Positions 8,434 through 16,562 of a stretch of 64,000 nucleotides of DNA are shown piece by piece. A model generated the notes under the pieces. It made no database searches. It saw nothing but the letters and a program-made list of their open reading frames with translations, and was not told where the DNA came from. The translations under genes were made by a program, and so were the position numbers. The stretch spans positions 62,001-126,000 of the forward strand of contig NZ_FZNW01000005.1 of assembly GCF_900188115.1 (NCBI RefSeq). The letters run 5' to 3'. The first letter of the stretch is position 1. Each line of letters begins with the position of its first letter. Source of the stretch: Haloechinothrix alba (GTDB lineage: Bacteria > Actinomycetota > Actinomycetes > Mycobacteriales > Pseudonocardiaceae).

Positions 8434-8568
8434 GGCTACCTCTCCAATCGATGACCTGGTCGCGGCCAATTGGGAGCAAACGGCTATCAGGGATTGAACG
8501 CCCGATGCGCTCAGTTAGTGCAGGTGACGCTAAGTCTGTGAGCGGTACCTGACAACACTTACGTGAAG

Positions 8569-8598
8569 GTAATATGACGCTGTTCAAATGGTGAACAA
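8569..8598 (-). promoter_or_regulatory. Promoter with IclR-type operator for the amidohydrolase operon
   Basis: On the minus strand TTGTTC (8598-8593) and TATTAC (8574-8569) form -35 and -10 boxes with an 18-nt spacer. The perfect inverted repeat GTTCA-N5-TGAAC (8582-8596) covers the -35 and half the spacer, an ideal place for a repressor. A 15-bp palindrome is the usual size of IclR-family sites. The rest of the 450-bp gap (8434-8882) shows no gene. Confidence 0.6.
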
Positions 8599-8882
8599 AG
8601 AATTGGGGTGATATTCAAAAGACACACCTACGGGTAGCGCTACCGTTGCTTGCGGAGTGCCACTCATCAGCCCGGTCCGGGGCGTTTTCGATGATCTGGG
8701 CATTTCGTGCTGTTTTTACGGTTCGCGGAGGTGCCTGCGAACGACCACGTTGTCGAACCAAGAGGTGCCACCACACCGCCGTACAAACGGCCTGGATGTC
8801 GATCCTCCGCACACCGACTCACGTCCTGTTCGGCGCCTTCCAAGCCGATCACGTGCCTTTCGTAGCAAGTTCGCGCTGTCGT

Positions 8883-9275
8883 ATGGTTCGAGATGTGCCC
8901 TCATCCGGCGGCGACTCACCGCGTCCCGACTCAGAGCACCGTGAGCAGGGCGGCTACGACATTACCGACGAGTACGACATGCCTGCCGAGGTCGACGCGA
9001 CGTTCCGCACGCTGCGGCGGGTCGCGTTCGGCTACTTCGCGCTCTTCGTGGTCGTGGTCGCCGCCGTACCCGGGTTGACGCTCGCGCTGGACTGGTGGTC
9101 GCAAGGGCGGCTCGTCGGCGGCATGAGCCCCAGCTTCGTCATGGCCGCGTTCGGGCTCTACGTCTTCTTCTTCGCACTGGCCGTCGCCGCGGCCACCCTC
9201 GCCAACGCCGTCGAGGACCGCATGCTCGGCGGCCCCGAACGGGAGCACCCCGAGCAACGGGGCGACGCGCCATGA
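8883..9275 (+). CDS. DUF485-like small membrane partner of a symporter
   Basis: About 130 residues with two membrane helices (GYFALFVVVVAAVPGLTLAL and FVMAAFGLYVFFFALAVAAATLA) after a polar N-terminus. This is the layout of YjcH/DUF485 proteins encoded before acetate-type symporters. The start is uncertain: ATG 8883 is used here. GTG 8895 is also possible, because TATGGT at 8882-8887 would make a -10 box for a leaderless transcript starting at that GTG. Its stop overlaps the symporter start (ATGA). Confidence 0.75.
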   Translation: MVRDVPSSGGDSPRPDSEHREQGGYDITDEYDMPAEVDATFRTLRRVAFGYFALFVVVVAAVPGLTLALDWWSQGRLVGGMSPSFVMAAFGLYVFFFALAVAAATLANAVEDRMLGGPEREHPEQRGDAP

Positions 9276-10966
9276 TCACGGCGAGCATCATCGGGCTGGC
9301 CGCCCTGCTACTCGTCGTGCTCGGCATCGCGCTGGTCCTCCAGCCGCGCGGTGCGTCCACTCTGGATTTCTACCTGGCAGGCAGGCGCGTCGGGGTCGTC
9401 ACCAACGCCTGCGCCATCTGCGGCGACTACTTCTCGGCGGCCTCGTTCCTGGGGGTCGCCGCTGCCGTGTACGTCTCCGGTCTCGACGGCGTCTGGTACG
9501 CGACGGGATTCGCGGCGGGATTCATCCCCGTGCTGCTGTTCGTGGCGGCGCCGCTGCGGCGGTTCGGGGAGTTCTCCATCCCCGACTTCCTGGGACGCAG
9601 GCTCACCTCGGACCGGGTGCGACTGACCGCCGTCTGCGTCGTGCAGCTGATCATCCTGTCCTACCTGGTGCCGCAGGCCGTCGGGAGCGGGATCACCTGG
9701 GAGTTGCTCGTCGGGCACGGCATCGCCGGGCTGAGCCCGTACGCGACGGGGGTGATCGTGTCCACCGCAGCCATCACCGCGCTCGTCGCGCTCGGCGGGA
9801 TGCGCGGCACCACCTGGACACAGGCTGTGCAGTTCCTCGTGCTGCTGTGCGCGTTCATCTGGCTGACCGTCGCCGCGATCGGCTCGGGATTCCACTACCC
9901 AGAGGCCGTCGACAGGCTCAGCGAACAGCCGCTGACCAACCCGACCGCCACCGAGGAGGGGCAGTGGCACCTGGAAACGGAGCAGGACCGCATCGACGGC
10001 GAGGACCCGGCCACCTTCGGTGAGCCCGGCGCCCGCTACGGCAGCCTCGGGCAGTTCGCACTGATCATCACCCTCATCATGGGCACAGCGGGCCTGCCGC
10101 ACATCATGAACCGGTACTTCACCAGCCCCACCGGCCTCGCCGCACGCATGACGACGGTGTGGGTGCTCGGTCTGGCCAGCCTGTTCTACGCGCTGGCCGT
10201 GCTGCTGGGTACGGCAGCGCGCTCGCTCATCCCCGGAGCCGCCGCCGAGCACGCCTGGATGGAGGAGCTGACCGTCGACGGTGTGCTGAAGGTGCCCGAG
10301 CACGCGCTGCTCGTCCTCGGCCGGGTGTACGGCGGGGAGATCGGGCTCGGGTTCATCGCAAGCGGCGCGCTGATCGCGGTCATGTCCACCATCGCGGGCC
10401 TCCTGCTGGCCTCGGCCGCGTCCTGGGGGCACGACGTCTACGAGCGGCACATCAACCCGCACGCCTCGCAACGCCAGGCGGTGTGGGCCGGCCGTGGCGC
10501 GGTCGTGCTCGTCGCGGTTCTCTCGGCGGCGGTCGCGGTCGGCCTGCGGCCCGACTCGCTGACCGCGCTGTTGCCTTCGATCGTGGCCACCATGGTGACC
10601 TGGGCATTCGCGCTCGCCGGGTCCGCGCTGACCCCGGTGTTCATCCTGACCATCTGGTGGCAACGCACCACAGCGCCCGCCGCGATCACCGGCATGATCA
10701 CCGGTGCGCTCACGGCGATCACCATGTTCGCGCTCGGTACCGTCTACGGCGACGCGGGACTCAGCGAGATGCTGCTCACCCCGACCATCGTGGCCGCACC
10801 GCTGTCGGCGGTGGTCACCGTGGTCGTCTCCCGCTTCACCACCACCCCGGCCGAGCTGGACCGGCTGTGGCTCAAGCTGCACGGCACCGCCGCCGACCGG
10901 CACACGTTACGGCTGGCCAGGCTTACCATCACAGGCGTGACCAGGCGGTCGAAGGAGGCACCATGA
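9272..10966 (+). CDS. Sodium:solute symporter, acetate/pyruvate type
   Basis: A 564-residue SSS-family transporter. The signature FYLAGRRVGVVTNACAICGDYFSAASFLG is near residues 31-60, GGMRGTTWTQAVQFLVLL near residue 170, and GTAGLPHIMNRYFTSP near residue 270. It resembles cation/acetate symporters (ActP, MctC-like), carrying a monocarboxylate with Na+ or H+. It overlaps both neighbours by ATGA junctions, so small subunit, transporter and sensor kinase are translated as one unit. It differs in subtype from the symporter at 335-2020. Confidence 0.9.
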   Translation: MITASIIGLAALLLVVLGIALVLQPRGASTLDFYLAGRRVGVVTNACAICGDYFSAASFLGVAAAVYVSGLDGVWYATGFAAGFIPVLLFVAAPLRRFGEFSIPDFLGRRLTSDRVRLTAVCVVQLIILSYLVPQAVGSGITWELLVGHGIAGLSPYATGVIVSTAAITALVALGGMRGTTWTQAVQFLVLLCAFIWLTVAAIGSGFHYPEAVDRLSEQPLTNPTATEEGQWHLETEQDRIDGEDPATFGEPGARYGSLGQFALIITLIMGTAGLPHIMNRYFTSPTGLAARMTTVWVLGLASLFYALAVLLGTAARSLIPGAAAEHAWMEELTVDGVLKVPEHALLVLGRVYGGEIGLGFIASGALIAVMSTIAGLLLASAASWGHDVYERHINPHASQRQAVWAGRGAVVLVAVLSAAVAVGLRPDSLTALLPSIVATMVTWAFALAGSALTPVFILTIWWQRTTAPAAITGMITGALTAITMFALGTVYGDAGLSEMLLTPTIVAAPLSAVVTVVVSRFTTTPAELDRLWLKLHGTAADRHTLRLARLTITGVTRRSKEAP

Positions 10967-12309
10967 CGGGGGTGAACCGGGCGCCTGCCGCGCGCCGGCT
11001 CGGCGGTGGCGCCCTGAGCAACGGCAGTCTCCCGCTCGCAGCCGCTCTCGCCGTGGCCTGGGGACTGGTCTACCTGATCACGCAGGTTATCGCCGCCCCG
11101 CCGCTCGGCGTCGGTACCACACTGCTGATCGGCGTGGGTCTGACGCTGCTGCTGACGGTCGGCTACCCCTCGGCGCTGCGCGGGCCGCGCGGCGCGCGGC
11201 TGGTCCCGCGACAGCAGGGCAAGCAAGGCGCGATCAACCGGCCCGGGCAGACCATCGCCGCCGTCGGCAGGTCGATCCCGCTACGATCCGGCCTGACGTC
11301 CGAGGCCGCGCAGCGCACCGCACAGCTGCTCCACCCCCTGCTCGGCGGCGACTCGGTGGCGATAACCGACCGGCACAAGGTGCTCGCGTTCCTCGGCCCC
11401 GGTTCGGACCACCACACCGTCGGGGACCCACCGCGCACCGACATCTCGGCGAAGGTCCTCGACCGCGCGAAGACGGTGATGGTGCGGCACCGCGCCAAGC
11501 TGGGCTGCCCGGAGCCGAGCTGCCCGCTGCAGACGGCGGTTGTCGCGCCGCTGGCGATCGGCAAGCGGGTGGTCGGTGCCTTGAAGGTGTACCGGCTGGA
11601 CGAGACCCCACCGCCGCGTGGACTGGTCGAAGGCATGGCGGGGATCCTGTCGCTGCACCTCGAGCTGGCCGAGCTGGACCGGGAACGCAAACTCGCGGTG
11701 GATGCCAAGCTCGACGCGCTGCGTGCCCAGATCAACCCGCACTTCCTGTTCAACACGCTGAACACGATCGCGTCCAAGGCCCGCACCGACCCCGAAGAGG
11801 CCCGTCAGCTCCTGCTGCGACTGTCCGACTTCTTCCGTTACGCCGTCCGGCAGGACGGGCACTTCGCCGAGTTCGGTCAGGAGTACTTCTTCGTCCGCAC
11901 CTACCTCTCGCTCGAGCAGGCCCGCTACGGGGATCGCTTGCGGGTACGCTACGACGTCGACCCCCAGGTACTGACCACCAACGTGCCGGTGCTGACCATC
12001 CAGCCGCTCGTGGAGAACGCCGTCAAGCACGGGCTGGCGAACAAGGTGGACGGAGGGACGGTGACGTTGAAGGCGCGAGTCGACCCGCTGACCCGGACCA
12101 CCACCATCCAGGTGTCCGACGACGGAGTCGGTATCGAGGACGAGGAGCTCGAGAAGATCGTCTCGGGTGATGTCACAGCGGAAGGTGGCATCGGGTTGCG
12201 CAACATCTCCGAACGGCTCGACACGTTGTTCGGGGAGCGATACCGCTTCGACGTCCGGTCGACCGTTGGGCAAGGCACTGTTGTCGACCTGCGTATCCCC
12301 TTAGGGTAG
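10963..12309 (+). CDS. LytS-type sensor histidine kinase
   Basis: A 448-residue protein with GAAGGAGG 5 nt before the ATG. Two N-terminal membrane helices (about residues 20-65) lead to a GAF-like segment (about 100-225) with a CPEPSCPLQ cysteine pair. Then comes the His_kinase domain of the LytS/YehU class, with phosphoacceptor motif RAQINPHFLFNTLN near residue 255. The ATPase domain has NAVKHG, DDGVGI and GGIGLRN. It should phosphorylate the LytTR regulator encoded 4 nt downstream. Coupling to a symporter gene suggests it senses extracellular carboxylate or transporter activity, as BtsS and YpdA do for pyruvate in E. coli. Confidence 0.9.
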   Translation: MTGVNRAPAARRLGGGALSNGSLPLAAALAVAWGLVYLITQVIAAPPLGVGTTLLIGVGLTLLLTVGYPSALRGPRGARLVPRQQGKQGAINRPGQTIAAVGRSIPLRSGLTSEAAQRTAQLLHPLLGGDSVAITDRHKVLAFLGPGSDHHTVGDPPRTDISAKVLDRAKTVMVRHRAKLGCPEPSCPLQTAVVAPLAIGKRVVGALKVYRLDETPPPRGLVEGMAGILSLHLELAELDRERKLAVDAKLDALRAQINPHFLFNTLNTIASKARTDPEEARQLLLRLSDFFRYAVRQDGHFAEFGQEYFFVRTYLSLEQARYGDRLRVRYDVDPQVLTTNVPVLTIQPLVENAVKHGLANKVDGGTVTLKARVDPLTRTTTIQVSDDGVGIEDEELEKIVSGDVTAEGGIGLRNISERLDTLFGERYRFDVRSTVGQGTVVDLRIPLG

Positions 12310-12313
12310 GCCG

Positions 12314-13063
12314 ATGCGCGCTCGCTGTCTCATCGTCGACGACGAGGCTCCCGCACGGGCCGAGTTGCGGTACCTGCTGGACACCTTCGAGCACGTCCAG
12401 GTCGTCGGCGAGGCAACCAACGCCGAGGAGGCGCTGACGCTGCTTCGCTCGCTGCACTACGACGTCGTGCTGCTGGACGTGCGGATGCCGGGCGGCACCG
12501 GCCTCGAGGTCGCGGCGGCGCTACGCGAGGCGACACACCGGCCGAAGATCATCTTCACCACTGCCTACCCGGACCACGCCGTCGAGGCGTTCGACCTGGA
12601 AGCTGTCGACTACCTGGTCAAACCCTTCGACGCGGAACGCCTCGGCAGGGCACTGGAACGCGCCCTCTCCGGCGCCCCGGACGAGAGCGAGCCGCAGCAA
12701 CCCGCTACCGGTGGCGGCTCGCAGGGCGACGCGCTGGGGCGAATCCCCGTACAACGCGGCGACCGGACCGTACTGATCGACCAGTCGTCGATCGTCTACG
12801 CCAGCGCGGCACGCGGTTACTCGTACCTGCAGCTCGCCCAGGAACGGGTGCTGGTGAGCCTCTCGCTCAACGAGCTCGAACGCAGGCTGCGGGGGCACTT
12901 CTTCCGGGCGCACCGGTCGTACCTGGTCAACCTCGACCACATCACGGAGCTGGTGCCCGACTTCAAGGGCGCCCTCGTACTGGTGATGAACGACCACCAG
13001 CACAGCAAGGTCGAGGTCTCCCGCCGCCAGGCCCGCGAACTGCGCCGCCTCCTCGGCATGTAG
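12314..13063 (+). CDS. LytTR-family response regulator
   Basis: A 249-residue protein. The receiver domain (about residues 1-118) shows CLIVDDEAPARAE, phosphoacceptor Asp in VVLLDVRMPGGTG, and YLVKPFD with the conserved Lys. A linker leads to a LytTR DNA-binding domain (about residues 145-248) with IPVQRGDRTVLIDQSSIVYASAARG, HFFRAHRSYLVNLDHI and VEVSRRQARELRRLLGM. LytTR proteins bind direct repeats upstream of their targets. The likely target is the co-encoded symporter operon, but I could not pick out a clear direct repeat there. A strong hairpin follows 4 nt after the stop. Confidence 0.92.
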   Translation: MRARCLIVDDEAPARAELRYLLDTFEHVQVVGEATNAEEALTLLRSLHYDVVLLDVRMPGGTGLEVAAALREATHRPKIIFTTAYPDHAVEAFDLEAVDYLVKPFDAERLGRALERALSGAPDESEPQQPATGGGSQGDALGRIPVQRGDRTVLIDQSSIVYASAARGYSYLQLAQERVLVSLSLNELERRLRGHFFRAHRSYLVNLDHITELVPDFKGALVLVMNDHQHSKVEVSRRQARELRRLLGM

Positions 13064-13066
13064 GTG

Positions 13067-13121
13067 TGTGCTGAATGACGCTTTCAGTCCACGAGATGGA
13101 CTGAAAGCGTCATTCAGCACA
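13067..13121. terminator. Perfect 25-bp hairpin between convergent genes
   Basis: Arms 13067-13091 and 13097-13121 are perfectly complementary around the loop CGAGA. It starts 4 nt after the response-regulator stop and ends 25 nt before the HAD phosphatase stop, so it can terminate both. The arms carry the motif CTGAATGACGCTTTCAG. The total length of 55 bp equals that of the related-looking elements at 17077 and 52778. Confidence 0.85.
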
Positions 13122-13145
13122 ACACGGTGGTGGGGCGTGGTGAGG

Positions 13146-13928
13146 TCACCCGTGGACGCCACCGATCAGGCCGGGAAGCTGGGCGATCGAGTCGACGAAC
13201 TCTCCTGTTGAGTCAACCACTCCCTCGGCGTTCTGGTCGGCGAACTTGCCCGTGCGCACCTGCACGGACCGTGCGCCGGCCGCGCGACCCCCGGCGACAT
13301 CGCTGAGCGCGTCGTCCCCGAGGACGAGGCACTGGCCGACGTCGGCCCCCGCGGAGGCGGCAGCCAGAGCGAAGAACTCGGTGGACGGTTTGCCCAGTAC
13401 CCGCGCCTGTGTGCCGGTGGAGTGCTCGAGCGCGGCGACGATCGCGCCCGCGTCGATGTGATCGCCGTCGGCGCGCTTGAAGTACCGGGACCGCTGCAGC
13501 GCGACCAGCTCGGCCCCCTCCCGCACCGCGCGGAACGCTTCGTCGAGTGCCTCGTAGCTGAGCACGTCCCGGCAGTCGCCGACGAGGACGTGCGTGTAGG
13601 GAGGTGACGTCACCAGACGGTCCAGCAAGCCGTGCACGGCGACGTTGACCAGCGGGTACACCCGCGCCTGGCGGTCAGCGTCGAACGCGGCCCGTGCCGC
13701 GGCGATCGGTGTGAAGACCTCGTCCTCCGAGACGTCGAGGCCGAAGCCGACGAGCTGGACCACGATCGTCGCAGGCGACCGCGAGTCGATGTTGGTCACG
13801 AAGCGTACCGGGATGTCCCGCTCACGCAGCCATGCCAGGGCCTCCGCAGCACCCGGGACGAGCCCGTCCCCGGAGTACACCGTCCCTTCGATATCGAGCA
13901 GTACGGCGCGGACCGTTGCAGCGGACAT
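13146..13928 (-). CDS. HAD-superfamily class IIA phosphatase (LHPP/NagD-like)
   Basis: A 260-residue protein with all four HAD motifs. Motif I is LLDIEGTVY (nucleophile Asp, with Glu in place of the usual second Asp). Motif II is FVTNIDSRS, motif III the Lys in VLGKPSTEFF, and motif IV VLGDDALSDVAG. The class IIA cap fills the middle. Replacement of the second Asp is also seen in LHPP-type enzymes, which act on phosphohistidine, phospholysine or pyrophosphate; a sugar phosphate is also possible. AGGTGACC precedes the ATG. It stands alone between a hairpin terminator and the MocR gene. Confidence 0.85.
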   Translation of the reverse strand: MSAATVRAVLLDIEGTVYSGDGLVPGAAEALAWLRERDIPVRFVTNIDSRSPATIVVQLVGFGLDVSEDEVFTPIAAARAAFDADRQARVYPLVNVAVHGLLDRLVTSPPYTHVLVGDCRDVLSYEALDEAFRAVREGAELVALQRSRYFKRADGDHIDAGAIVAALEHSTGTQARVLGKPSTEFFALAAASAGADVGQCLVLGDDALSDVAGGRAAGARSVQVRTGKFADQNAEGVVDSTGEFVDSIAQLPGLIGGVHG

Positions 13929-14029
13929 GCCCGGTCACCTCCACCACCGGCTGGCTCACACCCGTTCCTACTCAGCCAGCGTGCCCGTTCGCGCCCGGTT
14001 CCGCACACCGGCCGGATGGCGCGGATGGC

Positions 14030-15433
14030 TCAGCCGAGCACCCGCTGCTCGGTGCTGGCCAACTCACGCCAGGCGAGACGGAGCCGCCGGATACCGTCCT
14101 GCACGGTGTCCCACGGGCGATCCACGCAGATCCGGATCCGGGAGCTCGGTGCGCGGGCGGGAACAGCGATGCTGCCCGGGGCGACGTGGGCCCCATGGCG
14201 GGCGGCCAGCGGGACGTAGGAACCGGTGTCGGCCACCGGCAACGCGACCCACAGGACCGACCCACCGGCAGGTTCGGTGACCGTCCAGTCCGGGAGCTCG
14301 GTACGCAGGTACTCCACGGCCCGTCCGACGATCTCGCTCAGGCCCGCGCGCCGCCGCGCCGCGAGCTCGTCGAGCTGCGGGAGCAGCTGGAGCACGAGGA
14401 GCTGGGAGGGAACGGAGGGACCGAGATCGTTCGCCAGCCGCAGGTACATGGTCCGCTCGATGAAGGCCTCCGGGGCGCGCAACCACCCCACACGCAGGCC
14501 ACCCCACGCGACCTTGCTGAACGAACCCGCACTGACGACCGTGGCGCTGCGGCACAGGTCGGCCAGCTCGACGGGCATGGGGCCCGCGAAGGCGAGCTCG
14601 GCCAGCGCGCGATCCTCCACGACGGTCGTGTCGTGCCGGTCGCACACCGCCGCCAGCGCTCGCAACCGCTCGGACGTCGGCACAAGACCGGTGGGGTTGT
14701 GCGGCCCGTTCTGCGTGTAGATCGCTACCGGCCGGTGCTCGGCGAGGGCGCGGTCGAGCTCCTCGGGAACCAGTCCCGCGCCGTCGGTACGCACCGGGAC
14801 GGGGCGGGCTCCGAGGGAGTCGATGATGTCGAAAACACCGGGATAGCTGGTGTCCTCGACGACGACAGGGGTGTTCCGGGTGGCTACCGCGCCCAAGGCC
14901 AACGAGACGGCCTGGTGACCGCCCGCGGTGACGTGGACCTGGTCCGGGGTGGTGGGCCTGCCCCGCTCGCTGTCGTGGTCGGCAAGCGCGGCGCGCAGGG
15001 CAGGCAGGCCGAGCGGCTGCACGCCCGGCCCACCGCCTGCCAGCAGGGTGGCGACATCGACCTGCAACGGGGGCAGATGCGCGGCGTCCAGCGGGTTGCC
15101 CGCCGCCAGGTCGATACCCTGCGCGGTGGAGAAGTGCTCCGCGATCCTGGTGCCCGAGATGGCCGGGGCGTACCGGTTGCACACCCTGGTGCCGCTGCCC
15201 TGGCGCGACTCCACCAGGCCTTCGGCGCGCAACTCGTCGAGCGCGGCAGTCACCGTCGAGCGGCTGATCGCCAGGGCTGACGCGATCGCGCGCTCGGCAG
15301 GCAGCAACGTGCCGTCGGACAGCATCCCTGACTGCACACCGCGCCGGACGGCATGGGCGAGTCGCTGTGCCAAGGTCCCGTGGTCGGCATCGGTCCAGCC
15401 GGCCAGTACCGAGCCGAGTTCCTCACTGTTCAT
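14030..15433 (-). CDS. MocR-type GntR regulator with aminotransferase domain
   Basis: A 467-residue protein. Residues about 10-85 form a GntR winged helix (GVQSGMLSDGTLLPAERAIA, then ALAISRSTVTAALDELRAEGLV and RQGSGTRV). The remainder is a fold-type I aminotransferase domain with PLP-binding signs: VTAGGHQAVSLAL, YTQNGPHNPTG and the Schiff-base Lys in SAGSFSKVAWGGLRVGW. MocR proteins use PLP or its adducts as effector; several control vitamin B6, GABA or ectoine genes. The start at 15433 has GGAG 8 nt upstream. Two palindromic sites lie directly upstream, and the neighbour gene is divergent. No PdxS/PdxT genes are in the window, so the target is unclear. Confidence 0.92.
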   Translation of the reverse strand: MNSEELGSVLAGWTDADHGTLAQRLAHAVRRGVQSGMLSDGTLLPAERAIASALAISRSTVTAALDELRAEGLVESRQGSGTRVCNRYAPAISGTRIAEHFSTAQGIDLAAGNPLDAAHLPPLQVDVATLLAGGGPGVQPLGLPALRAALADHDSERGRPTTPDQVHVTAGGHQAVSLALGAVATRNTPVVVEDTSYPGVFDIIDSLGARPVPVRTDGAGLVPEELDRALAEHRPVAIYTQNGPHNPTGLVPTSERLRALAAVCDRHDTTVVEDRALAELAFAGPMPVELADLCRSATVVSAGSFSKVAWGGLRVGWLRAPEAFIERTMYLRLANDLGPSVPSQLLVLQLLPQLDELAARRRAGLSEIVGRAVEYLRTELPDWTVTEPAGGSVLWVALPVADTGSYVPLAARHGAHVAPGSIAVPARAPSSRIRICVDRPWDTVQDGIRRLRLAWRELASTEQRVLG

Positions 15434-15441
15434 GACACGGA

Positions 15442-15486
15442 ACTCCAATTGGAGTGTCGATTTACATACCAATCATGCTCGATTGG
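15442..15486. promoter_or_regulatory. Paired CCAAT/ATTGG palindromes, likely MocR operators
   Basis: ACTCCAATTGGAGT (15442-15455) is a perfect 14-bp palindrome. CCAATC-N6-GATTGG (15469-15486) is a second inverted repeat built from the same CCAAT half-site. The first starts only 8 bp upstream of the MocR start codon. Two spaced sites sharing half-sites fit the dimeric, DNA-bending mode of MocR regulators and suggest autorepression. They may also control the divergent gene at 15546. Confidence 0.5.
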
Positions 15487-15545
15487 ATCGTGATCTGGCA
15501 AGCGATGGCGGTCATGCTGTGGAGGACCCTGGAGGTGTACCACCG

Positions 15546-15800
15546 ATGTTCGCTCCCTACTGCCCTACCTGCCGTAGCCGGATACTGCTGGGAACCCGGC
15601 GCATCGTTCGCATCGCGTGGGACGGCACGGCCGACCCCTGCGTCGTGCTGCGTTGCTTCTGCGGCACGCTCGTGCACGCCGACGCGCAGCCACCCGCGGC
15701 AGGCTCCGAGCCGGCACATCGGCCCGCAGCCGAGGTCCCGGAGCAGCAGCCGGGCGGTACTCGTGAGCCGGGGCAGGTGGACGTCGGCGGTCACCGGTAG
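15546..15800 (+). CDS. Small zinc-ribbon-like protein
   Basis: An 84-residue protein with GGAGG about 10 nt before the ATG. The N-terminus MFAPYCPTCRSRILLGTRR has a CxxC knuckle, and the later LRCFCGTLVHAD a CxC pair, so four cysteines could bind one zinc. The C-terminal third is low-complexity and polar (Pro, Gly, Glu). Similar small proteins are common in actinobacteria without a known role. It is divergent from the MocR gene and convergent with the methyltransferase. Confidence 0.7.
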   Translation: MFAPYCPTCRSRILLGTRRIVRIAWDGTADPCVVLRCFCGTLVHADAQPPAAGSEPAHRPAAEVPEQQPGGTREPGQVDVGGHR

Positions 15801-15846
15801 CCGCGCCCCATCCAGAGGCTCTCCCTGCGTCAGCACCACCCCGCCG

Positions 15847-16530
15847 CTACCGACCTCCTGCCACCGAGTGCGTCTGGACCGGTTTCCTGGCCAGCACGAA
15901 CCCCTGTGGTGTCTCCTCGGGGAAGTCCCCGTCGTCATCGGGCTCGCGCAGAAGCCGGGCCCGGACGACCAACCCGGCCTGGTTCAGGAGTTCGGCGACG
16001 TACTCCGGCTGCCGTCGGTAGAAGTCGAGCGAGATCTCGTGGCCTGCAGCCTCGGTTCGGTGCTTGATCTCGTCGCCCACCTGGAAGGCGAGCTGGACGT
16101 AACCGCCGGGCGCCAAGACTCGATGGAACTCGGCGAAGACGCCCGGCAGGCACTCGTCCGGGACATGAATGATCGAGTACCAGGCCACGATGCCACCGAG
16201 CGCACCGTCTTCGTGATCCAGAGCCAGCATCGATCCTTCGTCGAAGCGCAGTGCCGGGTATCTCCTTCGCGCCACAGCGATCATCCGCGGCGACAGATCC
16301 ATGCCGAACACCGACAGGCCAAGACTGTCCAGATGCGCGGTCACCCGTCCGGGGCCACATCCGATGTCGGCCACGGGTCCGTCCGCGGCCCGCGCGAGCT
16401 CGGCGAACCCACCGAGCACGGCGCGGTCCAACGGCTTGACCGCCAATTCGTCACGGATCCACTCGGCGTAGTCGCCGGCCACAGTGTCATAGGACCACCG
16501 GCTGCGCTGCACGAAGTCGGGCTCAGTCAC
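15847..16530 (-). CDS. Class I SAM-dependent methyltransferase
   Basis: A 227-residue Rossmann methyltransferase. Motif I is VADIGCGPGRVTAHL near residue 53, the acidic strand end GMDLSPRMIAVARRRYP binds SAM, and GGIVAWYSIIHVPDE and FHRVLAPGGYVQLAF mark motifs II/III. The N-terminal SYDTVAGDYAEWIRDEL is typical of small-molecule methyltransferases. The start is GTG at 16530 with AGGA about 9 nt upstream. The substrate is unknown. The start abuts an eroded alpha/beta hydrolase gene on the opposite strand. Confidence 0.88.
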   Translation of the reverse strand: MTEPDFVQRSRWSYDTVAGDYAEWIRDELAVKPLDRAVLGGFAELARAADGPVADIGCGPGRVTAHLDSLGLSVFGMDLSPRMIAVARRRYPALRFDEGSMLALDHEDGALGGIVAWYSIIHVPDECLPGVFAEFHRVLAPGGYVQLAFQVGDEIKHRTEAAGHEISLDFYRRQPEYVAELLNQAGLVVRARLLREPDDDGDFPEETPQGFVLARKPVQTHSVAGGR

Positions 16531-16562
16531 AAACAGGCATCCTAAGCGGCCCGACCAGGCAC

